This document shows positions 45,701 through 53,172 of a stretch of DNA of 64,000 nt, one piece after another. The translations under genes and the position numbers were made by a program. The notes under the pieces are model-generated. The model was not told the DNA's origin and ran no database searches. It saw nothing but the letters and a program-made list of their open reading frames with translations. Numbering within the stretch: position 1 is the first letter of the stretch; every line of letters starts with the position of its first letter. The DNA comes from Mucilaginibacter achroorhodeus. Its GTDB lineage: Bacteria; Bacteroidota; Bacteroidia; Sphingobacteriales; Sphingobacteriaceae. The stretch is from positions 496,001 through 560,000 of the forward strand of contig NZ_VOEI01000002.1 of assembly GCF_007846095.1 (NCBI RefSeq), in the 5' to 3' direction.

Positions 45701-46687
45701 TTGAAAAACACTTTAAAATTTGCTTTAGCGATATGCTGCGCATCATTATCCTTTACAGCATCAGCACAAACCACACAGCCTGATAGCACCCTAAAAGCTG
45801 CAAAACTCGACACCGCCCGTTATGATTCATTGATGATGCATTTGGCCAACGGCGATAAAACCGGTAAATGGCCTGTAAAGAACGCACCTTACCCTAAACC
45901 GGGGGCAATCCTGCCATTTTACAGGGTGATTGCTTACTACGGCAATATGTATTCTAAAAATATGGGAGTTTTGGGCCAGTATGAGCCATCGGTAATGCGT
46001 GACAAACTCAAAGCCGAGGTAAAGAACTGGGAAGCTGCCGATCCCGAAATTCCTGTTAAGCCAGCCCTTCACTATATATGTGTAACCGCCCAGGCTGATG
46101 CAGGATCAAACGGACTGCACAATTTACGCATGCCTTTTAGCCAAATAGATAAGGTTATTGAAATGGCTAAGCCGCTTAATGCTTTGGTTTTTTTGGATAT
46201 ACAGGTTGGATACAGCACCGTGCAAAAAGAACTGCCATTGTTAGAGAAGTATCTTAAAATGCCCAATGTACATTTCGGCATCGATCCTGAATTTTCAATG
46301 AAAGAGGGTAGCGTACCGGGTAAGCGAATAGGCACCTTTGATGCTAATGATATTAACTTTGTAAGCAAATACCTAAGCAAGCTTTGCGACAAGTACAATC
46401 TGCCACCTAAAATATTTGTAGTACACCGTTTCACTAAACGTATGGTAACCAACTATAAAGACATCAAATTGGACAAAAACATACAATTTGTAATGGATAT
46501 GGATGGCTGGGGCGGCCCGGAGCTGAAGAAAGGGACTTACAAATATTACGTTGCAGGCGAACCTGTGCAGTTTACAGGCTTTAAGCTTTTCTATAAGAAC
46601 GACATTAAGAAAGTCCCTAACAAGATGATGACTCCTAAAGAGGTGCTAAGCTTAAAGCCCTCTCCTATTTACATACAATACCAATAG
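45701..46687 (+). CDS. Secreted protein of unknown function (possible TIM-barrel fold)
   Basis: A 328-residue exported protein with a signal peptide (about 1-22, cleavage near ASAQ). The start is TTG: it gives a good signal peptide and no in-frame ATG lies nearby. The body has alternating strand-helix units, including ALHYICVTAQADAGSNG, NALVFLDIQVGYSTVQKELP, NVHFGIDPEFSM, PPKIFVVHRFTKRM, NIQFVMDMDGWGG and AGEPVQFTGFKLFYK. This order of beta strands ending in acidic residues (D and E in LDIQ, DPEF, DMDGWG) resembles a TIM-barrel hydrolase. I recall similar exported proteins in Actinobacteria, but could not name a family. Ends at a strong terminator. Confidence 0.72.
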   Translation: MKNTLKFALAICCASLSFTASAQTTQPDSTLKAAKLDTARYDSLMMHLANGDKTGKWPVKNAPYPKPGAILPFYRVIAYYGNMYSKNMGVLGQYEPSVMRDKLKAEVKNWEAADPEIPVKPALHYICVTAQADAGSNGLHNLRMPFSQIDKVIEMAKPLNALVFLDIQVGYSTVQKELPLLEKYLKMPNVHFGIDPEFSMKEGSVPGKRIGTFDANDINFVSKYLSKLCDKYNLPPKIFVVHRFTKRMVTNYKDIKLDKNIQFVMDMDGWGGPELKKGTYKYYVAGEPVQFTGFKLFYKNDIKKVPNKMMTPKEVLSLKPSPIYIQYQ

Positions 46688-46700
46688 ATGGGTAAACAAA

Positions 46701-46733
46701 AAATCCCCCGCCGGTTGGCGGGGGATTTTTTAT
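46701..46733. terminator. Bidirectional intrinsic terminator
   Basis: Arms aaatcccccgcc (46701-46712) and ggcgggggattt (46717-46728) pair perfectly around ggtt, followed by a T-run; the A-run on the left would be a T-run on the other strand. It separates two convergent genes ending at 46687 and 46733. Confidence 0.93.
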
Positions 46734-47023
46734 TATATCTGCTTTAACGCTTCTTGTTCTTTCAGCGCCGCGATATTATTTTTGTCGCTAAACTCATCTG
46801 TTTGGCTTGCAAAATCATCTAATATGCTTGCGATAGTATCAAGGTTGTCTGAAACACGCTGATGCATATCAGGCAGGTCTTTTTCAAGGCGTTTGTTACC
46901 AAGGTCTATATTATCCACCTCTATTTTGGTGATCTTTTGGATCAACGCCTGGTTACTGTTTTTAAGATCTTCTAACTCGTTAACGATCTTCTCCATCAAC
47001 TCAAATTTTTTCAGCTTATCCAT
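46733..47023 (-). CDS. Small coiled-coil protein of unknown function
   Basis: A 96-residue, highly charged, helical protein. Heptad-like spacing is visible in FELMEKIVNELEDLKNSN and in DMHQRVSDNLDTIASILDDF, so it is likely a coiled-coil dimer in the cytoplasm. No signal peptide or membrane helix. It is convergent with the secreted protein gene across a shared terminator and divergent from the TPR gene. No family was recognised. Confidence 0.65.
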   Translation of the reverse strand: MDKLKKFELMEKIVNELEDLKNSNQALIQKITKIEVDNIDLGNKRLEKDLPDMHQRVSDNLDTIASILDDFASQTDEFSDKNNIAALKEQEALKQI

Positions 47024-47093
47024 AAGTATCTTAATTTATATGGATTGTTATAGCCAAAACAGTGCCAGTTGAAAATAAATTTGGTTTCAATCT

Positions 47094-47117
47094 ATATAAC
47101 TAATAAATTAGTTATAT
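47094..47117. promoter_or_regulatory. Perfect 24-bp palindrome reaching the start codon of the TPR gene
   Basis: Arms ATATAACTAAT (47094-47104) and ATTAGTTATAT (47107-47117) pair perfectly around AA. The right arm covers the ribosome-binding region and the first two bases of the ATG at 47116. As DNA it could be an operator; as RNA it could block translation. No protein is known for it. Confidence 0.6.
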
Positions 47118-48264
47118 GAAATACATCACCGGCCTATCACTTCTTTTATGCTTAAATATAAGCGTATTAGCACAATCTACCACAAAAGTAGACGATGCCC
47201 TACTTTTAGATTACTACCAAAATCAACGCTTCGCGGAAGCTGCCGATTACCTGAAACAAAATTATGGCGAGCCGGTGCAAAGTGTAAAGGCTTTAGGTCA
47301 GTTGGCGTACACTTCAAACATGGCAGGCAGGCTTGCTGATGCAGAAAAATACTACCAGCGCATTTACGATATTGATTCAACCAACACCGGCGTCTTGATC
47401 AGCCTGGGCAACATCAATCTTCGCCGAGGCAATAACACCAAAGCGGAGATCTATTACAAACGGATAGTGGCTCGTGATACAAGCAATTTTATGGCTTATA
47501 AGCAACTTGCAAAGCTAAGTGGCGACAGGAATGATATACCCGGCCAGATAGCCTACCTGCAAAGGGCAAACTTGCTCAACCCTACCGAACCCGATGTGGC
47601 ATCAGACCTTACCGATCTTTATATAAGCCTGAAACTCCTCGCCCAGGCAGAGAAGGTATTGACCAAGGCTATCAGCGATGATCCTGAAAATATCATCCTG
47701 ATGAACAGTTTACTTAAGCTACAGTATAACCAAAAGAAATGGCCTGACGTTATTGCAACGGCAAACAAACTGATAGGAAGTGGCGACAGCAGTGGGCCTG
47801 TGTTATCAAAAATGGGGGTTGCTTATTACAATACAAAAAATTACGAATGTGCTTTGTCTTCCCTCTTGTCAATAGATAAGATCTCACAAAACGAATCATC
47901 ATATTACTTTACAGCCCTGGCTTACAAAGCTGTTAAAGACCAGCTAATGGCTATCAAATTCCTCGACCTGGCACTACAGGATGGCATCACCCCTAACGCA
48001 GGTGCATACTACGGAGAGATAGCAGATAGTAATGAGAAATTAAAGCATTACAAAAAGGCAGTGCTTGCATACCAGAAAAGCCTGCAATTTGCAGAAGAGC
48101 CAATGATATATTACTCTCTGGCGAACGTATATGACACTTATCTAAAAGACAAAAAAAGCGCTGTAAAATATTATCGAAAATACCTTGCCGGTAAGCCGCC
48201 GATAGCCAAACAGCAGGCTTACATCGATTACAGCAAAAGCAGAATCGCAACCTTAGGGCAATAA
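47116..48264 (+). CDS. Exported TPR-repeat protein
   Basis: A 382-residue protein with a signal peptide (about 1-19) and eight or so TPR-like helical pairs across the mature region, for example AYTSNMAGRLADAEKYYQRI, SLGNINLRRGNNTKAEIYYK and AYYGEIADSNEKLKHYKKA. Such proteins form scaffolds in the periplasm or outer membrane, such as assembly machines for export. No partner gene is next to it, and ribE follows convergently at 3 bp. A 24-bp palindrome covers its start codon and may control it. Confidence 0.82.
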   Translation: MKYITGLSLLLCLNISVLAQSTTKVDDALLLDYYQNQRFAEAADYLKQNYGEPVQSVKALGQLAYTSNMAGRLADAEKYYQRIYDIDSTNTGVLISLGNINLRRGNNTKAEIYYKRIVARDTSNFMAYKQLAKLSGDRNDIPGQIAYLQRANLLNPTEPDVASDLTDLYISLKLLAQAEKVLTKAISDDPENIILMNSLLKLQYNQKKWPDVIATANKLIGSGDSSGPVLSKMGVAYYNTKNYECALSSLLSIDKISQNESSYYFTALAYKAVKDQLMAIKFLDLALQDGITPNAGAYYGEIADSNEKLKHYKKAVLAYQKSLQFAEEPMIYYSLANVYDTYLKDKKSAVKYYRKYLAGKPPIAKQQAYIDYSKSRIATLGQ

Positions 48265-48267
48265 TAC

Positions 48268-48852
48268 TTAGCGCTGCATCAGCCTTGCCACATATTTGCC
48301 TATAATATCGAACTCAAGGTTTACCACAGAACCCTCGCGTACGTTGTGCAGGTTGGTATGCTCGTAAGTGTAAGGTATAATGGCAACAGAAAACTCGCGC
48401 GGGCCTGAATTAACTACCGTTAAACTAATTCCATTAACGCAGATAGATCCTTTTTCTACGGTCACATTGCCAACGCCGGGGTCATAGCTAAAGGTGTATT
48501 CCCAGCTACCATCTAATTCTGTGTAACGGGTACAAACAGCGGTTTGGTCAACGTGGCCTTGCACAATATGCCCATCCAAACGGGCATTCATTTGCATGCA
48601 GCGTTCAAGATTTATGGGTTCACCGACTTTTAGGTGAGAAAGATTGGTTTTATTTAAAGTCTCCTCTATGGCAGTAACCGTGTGGGTGCTATCGGTTAAA
48701 GCCACTACCGTTAAACAAACACCGTTGTGCGCAACAGATTGGTCTATCTTAAGCTCGTTGGCTATTGATGATTCAACTGTAATGTGCAGATTTCCGCCTT
48801 CGGTGCGTAGATCCGCAACCTTTCCTAAAGTCTCAATGATTCCGGTAAACAT
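48268..48852 (-). CDS. ribE: Riboflavin synthase alpha subunit
   Basis: A 194-residue enzyme that dismutates 6,7-dimethyl-8-ribityllumazine to riboflavin. The two lumazine-binding domains repeat one another: MFTGIIETLGKVADL with VAHNGVCLTVV, and MNARLDGHIVQGHVD with GSICVNGISLTVVN. The N-terminal MFTGIIE is invariant in the family. The length is slightly short of 200, which is normal. It is monocistronic here, convergent with the TPR gene and downstream of a lipoprotein gene across a terminator. Older naming calls it ribC in some organisms. Confidence 0.96.
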   Translation of the reverse strand: MFTGIIETLGKVADLRTEGGNLHITVESSIANELKIDQSVAHNGVCLTVVALTDSTHTVTAIEETLNKTNLSHLKVGEPINLERCMQMNARLDGHIVQGHVDQTAVCTRYTELDGSWEYTFSYDPGVGNVTVEKGSICVNGISLTVVNSGPREFSVAIIPYTYEHTNLHNVREGSVVNLEFDIIGKYVARLMQR

Positions 48853-48901
48853 GTTTCAAAAGTAAAGAATTTGCATATTCCGTTTGTAAATCGTGGCTCA
48901 T

Positions 48902-48933
48902 AAAAAAAGCGGACTTAGAGGTCCGCTTTTTTT
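48902..48933 (-). terminator. Intrinsic terminator of the lipoprotein gene
   Basis: Arms aaaaaaagcggac (48902-48914) and gtccgcttttttt (48921-48933) pair perfectly around ttagag. On the minus strand it follows the lipoprotein gene ending at 48952, with a run of Ts. It lies just upstream of the ribE start. Confidence 0.88.
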
Positions 48934-48951
48934 AATTTTTATCAGAAATTC

Positions 48952-49695
48952 TTAGTTGATAGTGATATCGATGCTTTGGCCATTATAAGTAACCTTTGCT
49001 TTATGGTTACCAAGGTAAGTAATGGTACCTGCAAAGCTAAACTCGCGACCTGCATTGTTACCTTTAGATACATACTCAGCAACGCCGGCAGTGATATCAA
49101 ACGGTTTTGATGTAGCATCGATAATCAACCCTTTAAGGTTATAAGTGTTGGTTTGTACCATCACCTCTCCATCTTTGCGGGTAGTAAAGTTATAAGTAGA
49201 ATTTTGCGCACCATCTATTTGCATCTTGGTATATCCATCAGCTAATGACTTAAGGGTATAAAATTCTTTTACGGTGTTTTTGTAATTGCTTAAGTACGGA
49301 CTAAACCCGCTGTTTACGTATTCGCCGGTGTAGGTGTAACCATTTGGTTGGTTGTTTTCGCAGCTGATCACAAATTTGTTTGAACCAACCATTACGTCCT
49401 TGATAGAATCACCTTTGGTGTAGGTGTTGTCAAATGGCTGCTCTATAAATTGGCCGCAAGTAAGATCATTTATTTTTTTGCCGTTAACTACGCTGTTGGT
49501 TTTTGGTAGGCCGGAATAGTTGTTGCCGCTGGCAACTGTGGCTGCTAAAGAGTTGGTAAGGTTAACAGCAATTTGGGTGGCAATAGCCTTGTTGTTGTCG
49601 CTGTCAGTTCTAGTGGTTGTCTCTTTAGTACAAGCTGAGTAAAGGAAAACCGTTAGGGCTGTGAAGGTTAAGGTTGCGAGCGATTTGAATTTCAT
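48952..49695 (-). CDS. Putative lipoprotein of unknown function
   Basis: A 247-residue exported lipoprotein. The signal peptide ends in LYSAC with the lipidated Cys at residue 22. The mature part is rich in Thr, Asn, Ser and Tyr and beta-strand-like segments (TYTGEYVNSGFSPYLSNYKN, GREFSFAGTITYLGNHKAKV). Two Cys in the mature region (LTCGQF and VISCENN) could form a disulfide. No family was recognised. It ends at a strong terminator and is upstream of ribE. Confidence 0.72.
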   Translation of the reverse strand: MKFKSLATLTFTALTVFLYSACTKETTTRTDSDNNKAIATQIAVNLTNSLAATVASGNNYSGLPKTNSVVNGKKINDLTCGQFIEQPFDNTYTKGDSIKDVMVGSNKFVISCENNQPNGYTYTGEYVNSGFSPYLSNYKNTVKEFYTLKSLADGYTKMQIDGAQNSTYNFTTRKDGEVMVQTNTYNLKGLIIDATSKPFDITAGVAEYVSKGNNAGREFSFAGTITYLGNHKAKVTYNGQSIDITIN

Positions 49696-49913
49696 ATACT
49701 TTAAGTATTTAGGTTTCTTTAATTAATGCCACAAAAATAATTCATTTTTAAACATTTAGCTTATAAATTTTCACTTTACCGACACTAAATAATTATTGAA
49801 GAAAAAGCAAACCGAGTCTTTAATTTACATTAAAGCTATTTAAATTATCTTAATACTTAAATCAAAACTGAATAATAAACCAAGCGTTATCAAATTATAA
49901 ATTCTGTAAATAA

Positions 49914-50372
49914 ATGAAGCAAAGCGCCGGTCTGCTGCTTTATCGCACTGTTGAAAATAGAACGCAGGTTTTCCTGGTACACCCCGGCGGGCCATTCTTT
50001 GCCAAAAAAGATGATAGCTCGTGGTCAATACCTAAAGGGCAATTTGATGATGATGAAGATGCCCTTGCAGCAGCAAAGCGGGAATTTGTTGAAGAGATAG
50101 GTAAAACAATTGATGGCGATTTCATCAAGCTGCAACCCATTAGGCAAAAGAGTGGTAAAACGGTGTACGCCTGGGCCGTTGAAGCTGACATAGACCACAC
50201 CAGCATCGTTAGCAACACTTTTGAAATAGAATGGCCACCCAGATCAGGTAAGCGCAAAAGCTTTCCTGAGATAGATCGCGCGGGATGGTTCACACTTCAG
50301 GAAGCAGAACAAAAACTCATACCTGCCCAAGTGAAGCTGGTGGAGGAATTGGCAACTATGCTATTGTTATAA
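49914..50372 (+). CDS. Nudix hydrolase
   Basis: A 152-residue cytoplasmic enzyme with a canonical Nudix box, GQFDDDEDALAAAKREFVEE followed by IG, that matches G-x5-E-x7-REUxEExGU exactly. The N-terminus MKQSAGLLLYRTVENRTQVF and the SWSIPKGQ run into the box are typical. It hydrolyses a nucleoside diphosphate linked to another group, perhaps an ADP-ribose or nucleotide derivative; the specific substrate cannot be told. It is convergent with the biotin carboxylase gene, overlapping it by 6 bp at the 3' ends. Confidence 0.92.
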   Translation: MKQSAGLLLYRTVENRTQVFLVHPGGPFFAKKDDSSWSIPKGQFDDDEDALAAAKREFVEEIGKTIDGDFIKLQPIRQKSGKTVYAWAVEADIDHTSIVSNTFEIEWPPRSGKRKSFPEIDRAGWFTLQEAEQKLIPAQVKLVEELATMLLL

Positions 50373-51848
50373 TGCCCTTCTGTTCTTTACCCAATTACTT
50401 TCAGGAACGCCCGCAGTTTCTGTAACGGCTACTTTTTTGCTATTGAGCAGGCGTTCCATTAGCAGCGCCGCGATCTCTGCTTCATCCGTATTTTCAGTGT
50501 CAAGTACTTCCGGGGTGAAAAACTTTTTAACGAAATGTGTATCAAAGTTACCCGAAGTAAATGCCTCATGTTGCATCACAAACTTACCAAATGGTAGCGT
50601 GGTAGTTATGCCTGTTATAATATACTCGTCAATAGCCCTTACCATACGGTCTATAGCTTCTTTACGGTCTTTACCGTAGGTAATGAGCTTGGCTATCATG
50701 GGGTCATAGTAGATGGGTATCTCCATGCCTTGTTCAAAGCCATCATCTACCCTTACACCGGGGCCCTGAGGCGTAACATAGGTTTGCAGGGTGCCAATAT
50801 CAGGCAGGAAGTTATTTGCCGGGTCTTCGGCATATACGCGGAGTTCCATCGCGTGGCCTTTTATTTTTAGGTCTTCCTGTTTAAAGCTGATGGCATGACC
50901 GCGGGCAATGTTTATCTGTTCCTTCACCAGGTCGATGCCGGTAATCAACTCTGTAACAGGATGCTCTACCTGCAGGCGGGTATTCATCTCCAGGAAATAG
51001 AAATTGAGTTTATCATCCATAATGAACTCCACTGTGCCGGCGCCGGTGTAATTAACCGAGCGCGCCACGTCAACCGCACAGCGGCCCATAGCTTCGCGGA
51101 TCTCCGGCGTCAACACCGATGACGGTGCTTCTTCCACTACCTTTTGATGGCGGCGTTGTACAGAGCAATCGCGCTCAAACAGGTGTACAATGTTACCGTG
51201 GTTATCCCCTAACACCTGTATCTCGATGTGGCGCGGAGAAGACACATAACGCTCTATGAAAACAGACCCATCGCCGAAGGCAGATGTCGCTTCTGAAACG
51301 GCGAGGTTCATTTGTTCTTCAAAATCAGCTGCACTTTCTACAATGCGCATGCCTTTACCGCCACCACCGGCAGCAGCTTTGATGAGGATGGGGAAACCTA
51401 CCTCCACCGCACGTTGCTTGGCTTCGGCAATATCGGTTATGGCTTCCTCGGTGCCGGGTACCATGGGGATATTATATTTTAATGCAGCAGCCTTGGCTGA
51501 CAGCTTGTTACCCATCACTTCCATAGCTTCCGGCGACGGGCCAATAAGCGTTAGCCCGGCTTCGCGTACAAGGCGTGCAAAGGCGGCATTTTCGCTCAGG
51601 AAACCGTAACCGGGATGTATGCCCTCCGCGCCGGTTTGCTTGCAGGCTTCGATGATCTTGGCTCCTACCAGGTAAGACTGGTTGGATGGCGGCGGACCGA
51701 TAAAAACGGCCTCATCTGCGTAACGCACATGCAACGCATCACGGTCGGCTTCAGAATAAACAGCTACGGTTTTAATACCCATTTCACGGGCCGAACGCAT
51801 TACCCGCAGCGCAATTTCGCCGCGGTTGGCTACCAATATCTTTTGCAT
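50367..51848 (-). CDS. accC: Biotin carboxylase (acetyl- or acyl-CoA carboxylase subunit)
   Basis: A 493-residue ATP-grasp biotin carboxylase. Clear marks are KILVANRGEIALRVMRSARE at the start, EGIHPGYGFLSENAAFA, the glycine-rich ATP loop IKAAAGGGGKGMRIVE, RDCSVQRRHQKVVEEAP and NFYFLEMNTRLQVEHPVTE. It carboxylates biotin on a carrier protein for fatty acid or propionyl-CoA metabolism. No biotin carrier (accB) or carboxyltransferase is adjacent, so partners are elsewhere. Starts at 51857 and 51848 are possible; a TACATTTG -7 box at 51862-51855 sits so close that the inner start is preferred. Acyl-CoA carboxylase alpha is an alternative name. Confidence 0.92.
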   Translation of the reverse strand: MQKILVANRGEIALRVMRSAREMGIKTVAVYSEADRDALHVRYADEAVFIGPPPSNQSYLVGAKIIEACKQTGAEGIHPGYGFLSENAAFARLVREAGLTLIGPSPEAMEVMGNKLSAKAAALKYNIPMVPGTEEAITDIAEAKQRAVEVGFPILIKAAAGGGGKGMRIVESAADFEEQMNLAVSEATSAFGDGSVFIERYVSSPRHIEIQVLGDNHGNIVHLFERDCSVQRRHQKVVEEAPSSVLTPEIREAMGRCAVDVARSVNYTGAGTVEFIMDDKLNFYFLEMNTRLQVEHPVTELITGIDLVKEQINIARGHAISFKQEDLKIKGHAMELRVYAEDPANNFLPDIGTLQTYVTPQGPGVRVDDGFEQGMEIPIYYDPMIAKLITYGKDRKEAIDRMVRAIDEYIITGITTTLPFGKFVMQHEAFTSGNFDTHFVKKFFTPEVLDTENTDEAEIAALLMERLLNSKKVAVTETAGVPESNWVKNRRAL

Positions 51849-51854
51849 ACTTAA

Positions 51855-51886
51855 CAAATGTAGTTAAAGTAAATGCAGATAGAAAC
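51855..51886 (-). promoter_or_regulatory. Candidate promoter TTTC-N20-TACATTTG for the accC-like gene
   Basis: On the minus strand, TTTC at 51886-51883, a 20-bp spacer and TACATTTG at 51862-51855 match the Bacteroidota TTTG-N19/20-TAnnTTTG pattern with one mismatch. Transcription would start within a few bases of the ATG at 51848, giving an almost leaderless mRNA. Confidence 0.4.
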
Positions 51887-51996
51887 CTACCTCGCGATTA
51901 AATCACTACCATATTACAATGGCTTACAATGCCCTTACTATGGGGTTGGTTTTAGAAAGAAATTTTTTGGTATCCAGCAACAAGTCGTCATTAATG

Positions 51997-52033
51997 GGTG
52001 TTCACGTTCACGCCATGAACATCTGTGAACACC
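51997..52033. repeat. Nested hairpin downstream of nuoB
   Basis: Outer arms ggtgttcac (51997-52005) and gtgaacacc (52025-52033) pair perfectly. Inside, gttca (52006-52010) and tgaac (52016-52020) form a second stem around cgcca. Further copies of tgaacg follow at 52035-52050. It lies 41 bp downstream of the nuoB stop. No T-run supports termination, so an mRNA-stabilising or processing role is possible. Confidence 0.65.
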
Positions 52034-52073
52034 GTGAACGCTTATGAACGCTGACAAGAAAATGTCAGTAAAT

Positions 52074-52568
52074 TTAAATTGCCGCAGGGCCGGCTACAAT
52101 ATGTTCTTTCTGAATCTTCTTCTGCAGCTCCAGTATGGCGCCGATAAGTGCCTCGGGGCGGGGCGGGCAGCCTTGTACGTAAACATCCACGGGGATCACC
52201 TTATCTACGCCTTTTACCACATGGTAACCGTGCTGCCAGTATGGGCCGCCGCAGTTAGAGCATGATCCCATCGATATCACATACTTCGGATCGGGCATTT
52301 GCTCGTATAAGCGTTTGATACGCTCGGCCATTTTAAAAGTAACCGTACCGGCAATAATGATAACATCTGATTGCCGTGCTGATGGCCTCGGAAATACCCC
52401 AAACCGGTCAAGGTCATAGGTTGATGCCATGGCCCCCATCATTTCTATGGCGCAGCAGGCAATACCAAAACTCATGGGCCATAACGATGATAGCCTTGCC
52501 CAATTGAGCAGGTCATCCAGTTTAGTGACCATTATGCCACCGTTCTCGCTTGTGGTATCAGGCATCAT
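52074..52568 (-). CDS. nuoB: NADH-quinone oxidoreductase subunit B
   Basis: A 164-residue complex I subunit that carries the terminal N2 [4Fe-4S] cluster. The four cluster Cys are visible in [24 protein letters not shown] and [15 protein letters not shown]. The frame is open far upstream to 52712, but the family N-terminus begins just before [10 protein letters not shown], and the ATG pair at 52568 and 52565 overlaps the nuoA stop, giving translational coupling. The genes nuoC and nuoD that usually follow are not present here; accC lies downstream instead. Confidence 0.95.
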   Translation of the reverse strand: MMPDTTSENGGIMVTKLDDLLNWARLSSLWPMSFGIACCAIEMMGAMASTYDLDRFGVFPRPSARQSDVIIIAGTVTFKMAERIKRLYEQMPDPKYVISMGSCSNCGGPYWQHGYHVVKGVDKVIPVDVYVQGCPPRPEALIGAILELQKKIQKEHIVAGPAAI

Positions 52569-53172
52569 TGGCCGGCTTTTTAAAAGTTGGTTTAAACATA
52601 GGTTTGCGTGGCTCAGCAGTTGCCGTGGCGGCTGCCGGTTTAGGCTCTGATGCAGTGACAGGCACAAGCTCAGCATTAAAATCACGTACCGTGAACTGGC
52701 CTTGCAGCGCATTAACCTGCTCGTATAAATTACGCGGTATTTTTGTTGTACTGCGCGGAACGTTTAGTTTCGGTTTTATCCAGTTAAGGTCGCCTTTAAC
52801 CCACACGTAAGCCAGGCCAAGTATCAAAATGCCCAGGAAGATAAACATCTCTGTAAGCGAGATCCATCCCCAGCGGCTGTCGGCAGCAATCAGTTGCTTA
52901 TCCCCAAAAACGGTTGCCCACGGGAAAACAAACACCATCTCTACATCAAACAACAGGAAAACCAGGGCAATAACATAAAAGCGGGAATTGAATGGCAGCC
53001 AGGCATTACCGGTCGGCTCCTCGCCACATTCATAGGTACTTAGCTTCTCGGTGTTGGGGTTACGCGGCGCTAATAAGCGGTTTACAAAAAATAAACCACC
53101 TATGGCAACGGTACCTGTAATTAAAAAGATAAGTATCTTTCCAAATTCTGATATTTGCGCAACACCACCCAT
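52558..53172 (-). CDS. nuoA: NADH-quinone oxidoreductase subunit A, C-terminally extended
   Basis: A 204-residue membrane subunit of complex I with three helices (about 10-31, 66-88 and 107-125). The signature [20 protein letters not shown] and the [12 protein letters not shown] helix with conserved acidic residues identify NuoA. Family members are usually near 120-150 residues, so about 60-80 residues at the C-terminus, rich in Pro, Ala and Lys, are extra. The start at 53172 fits the family; the longer frame to 53343 lies inside the divergent flavoprotein gene. Its ATG overlaps the ATG of that gene in a CATG tetranucleotide. Confidence 0.93.
   Translation of the reverse strand: MGGVAQISEFGKILIFLITGTVAIGGLFFVNRLLAPRNPNTEKLSTYECGEEPTGNAWLPFNSRFYVIALVFLLFDVEMVFVFPWATVFGDKQLIAADSRWGWISLTEMFIFLGILILGLAYVWVKGDLNWIKPKLNVPRSTTKIPRNLYEQVNALQGQFTVRDFNAELVPVTASEPKPAAATATAEPRKPMFKPTFKKPANDA

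Noticed and set aside
52569..52712. N-terminal extension of nuoB
   Set aside because: It lies inside nuoA in another frame and is not seen in NuoB proteins.
53051..53170. N-terminal extension of the HI0933-family gene
   Set aside because: It is antisense to nuoA and would push the FAD motif too far from the start.
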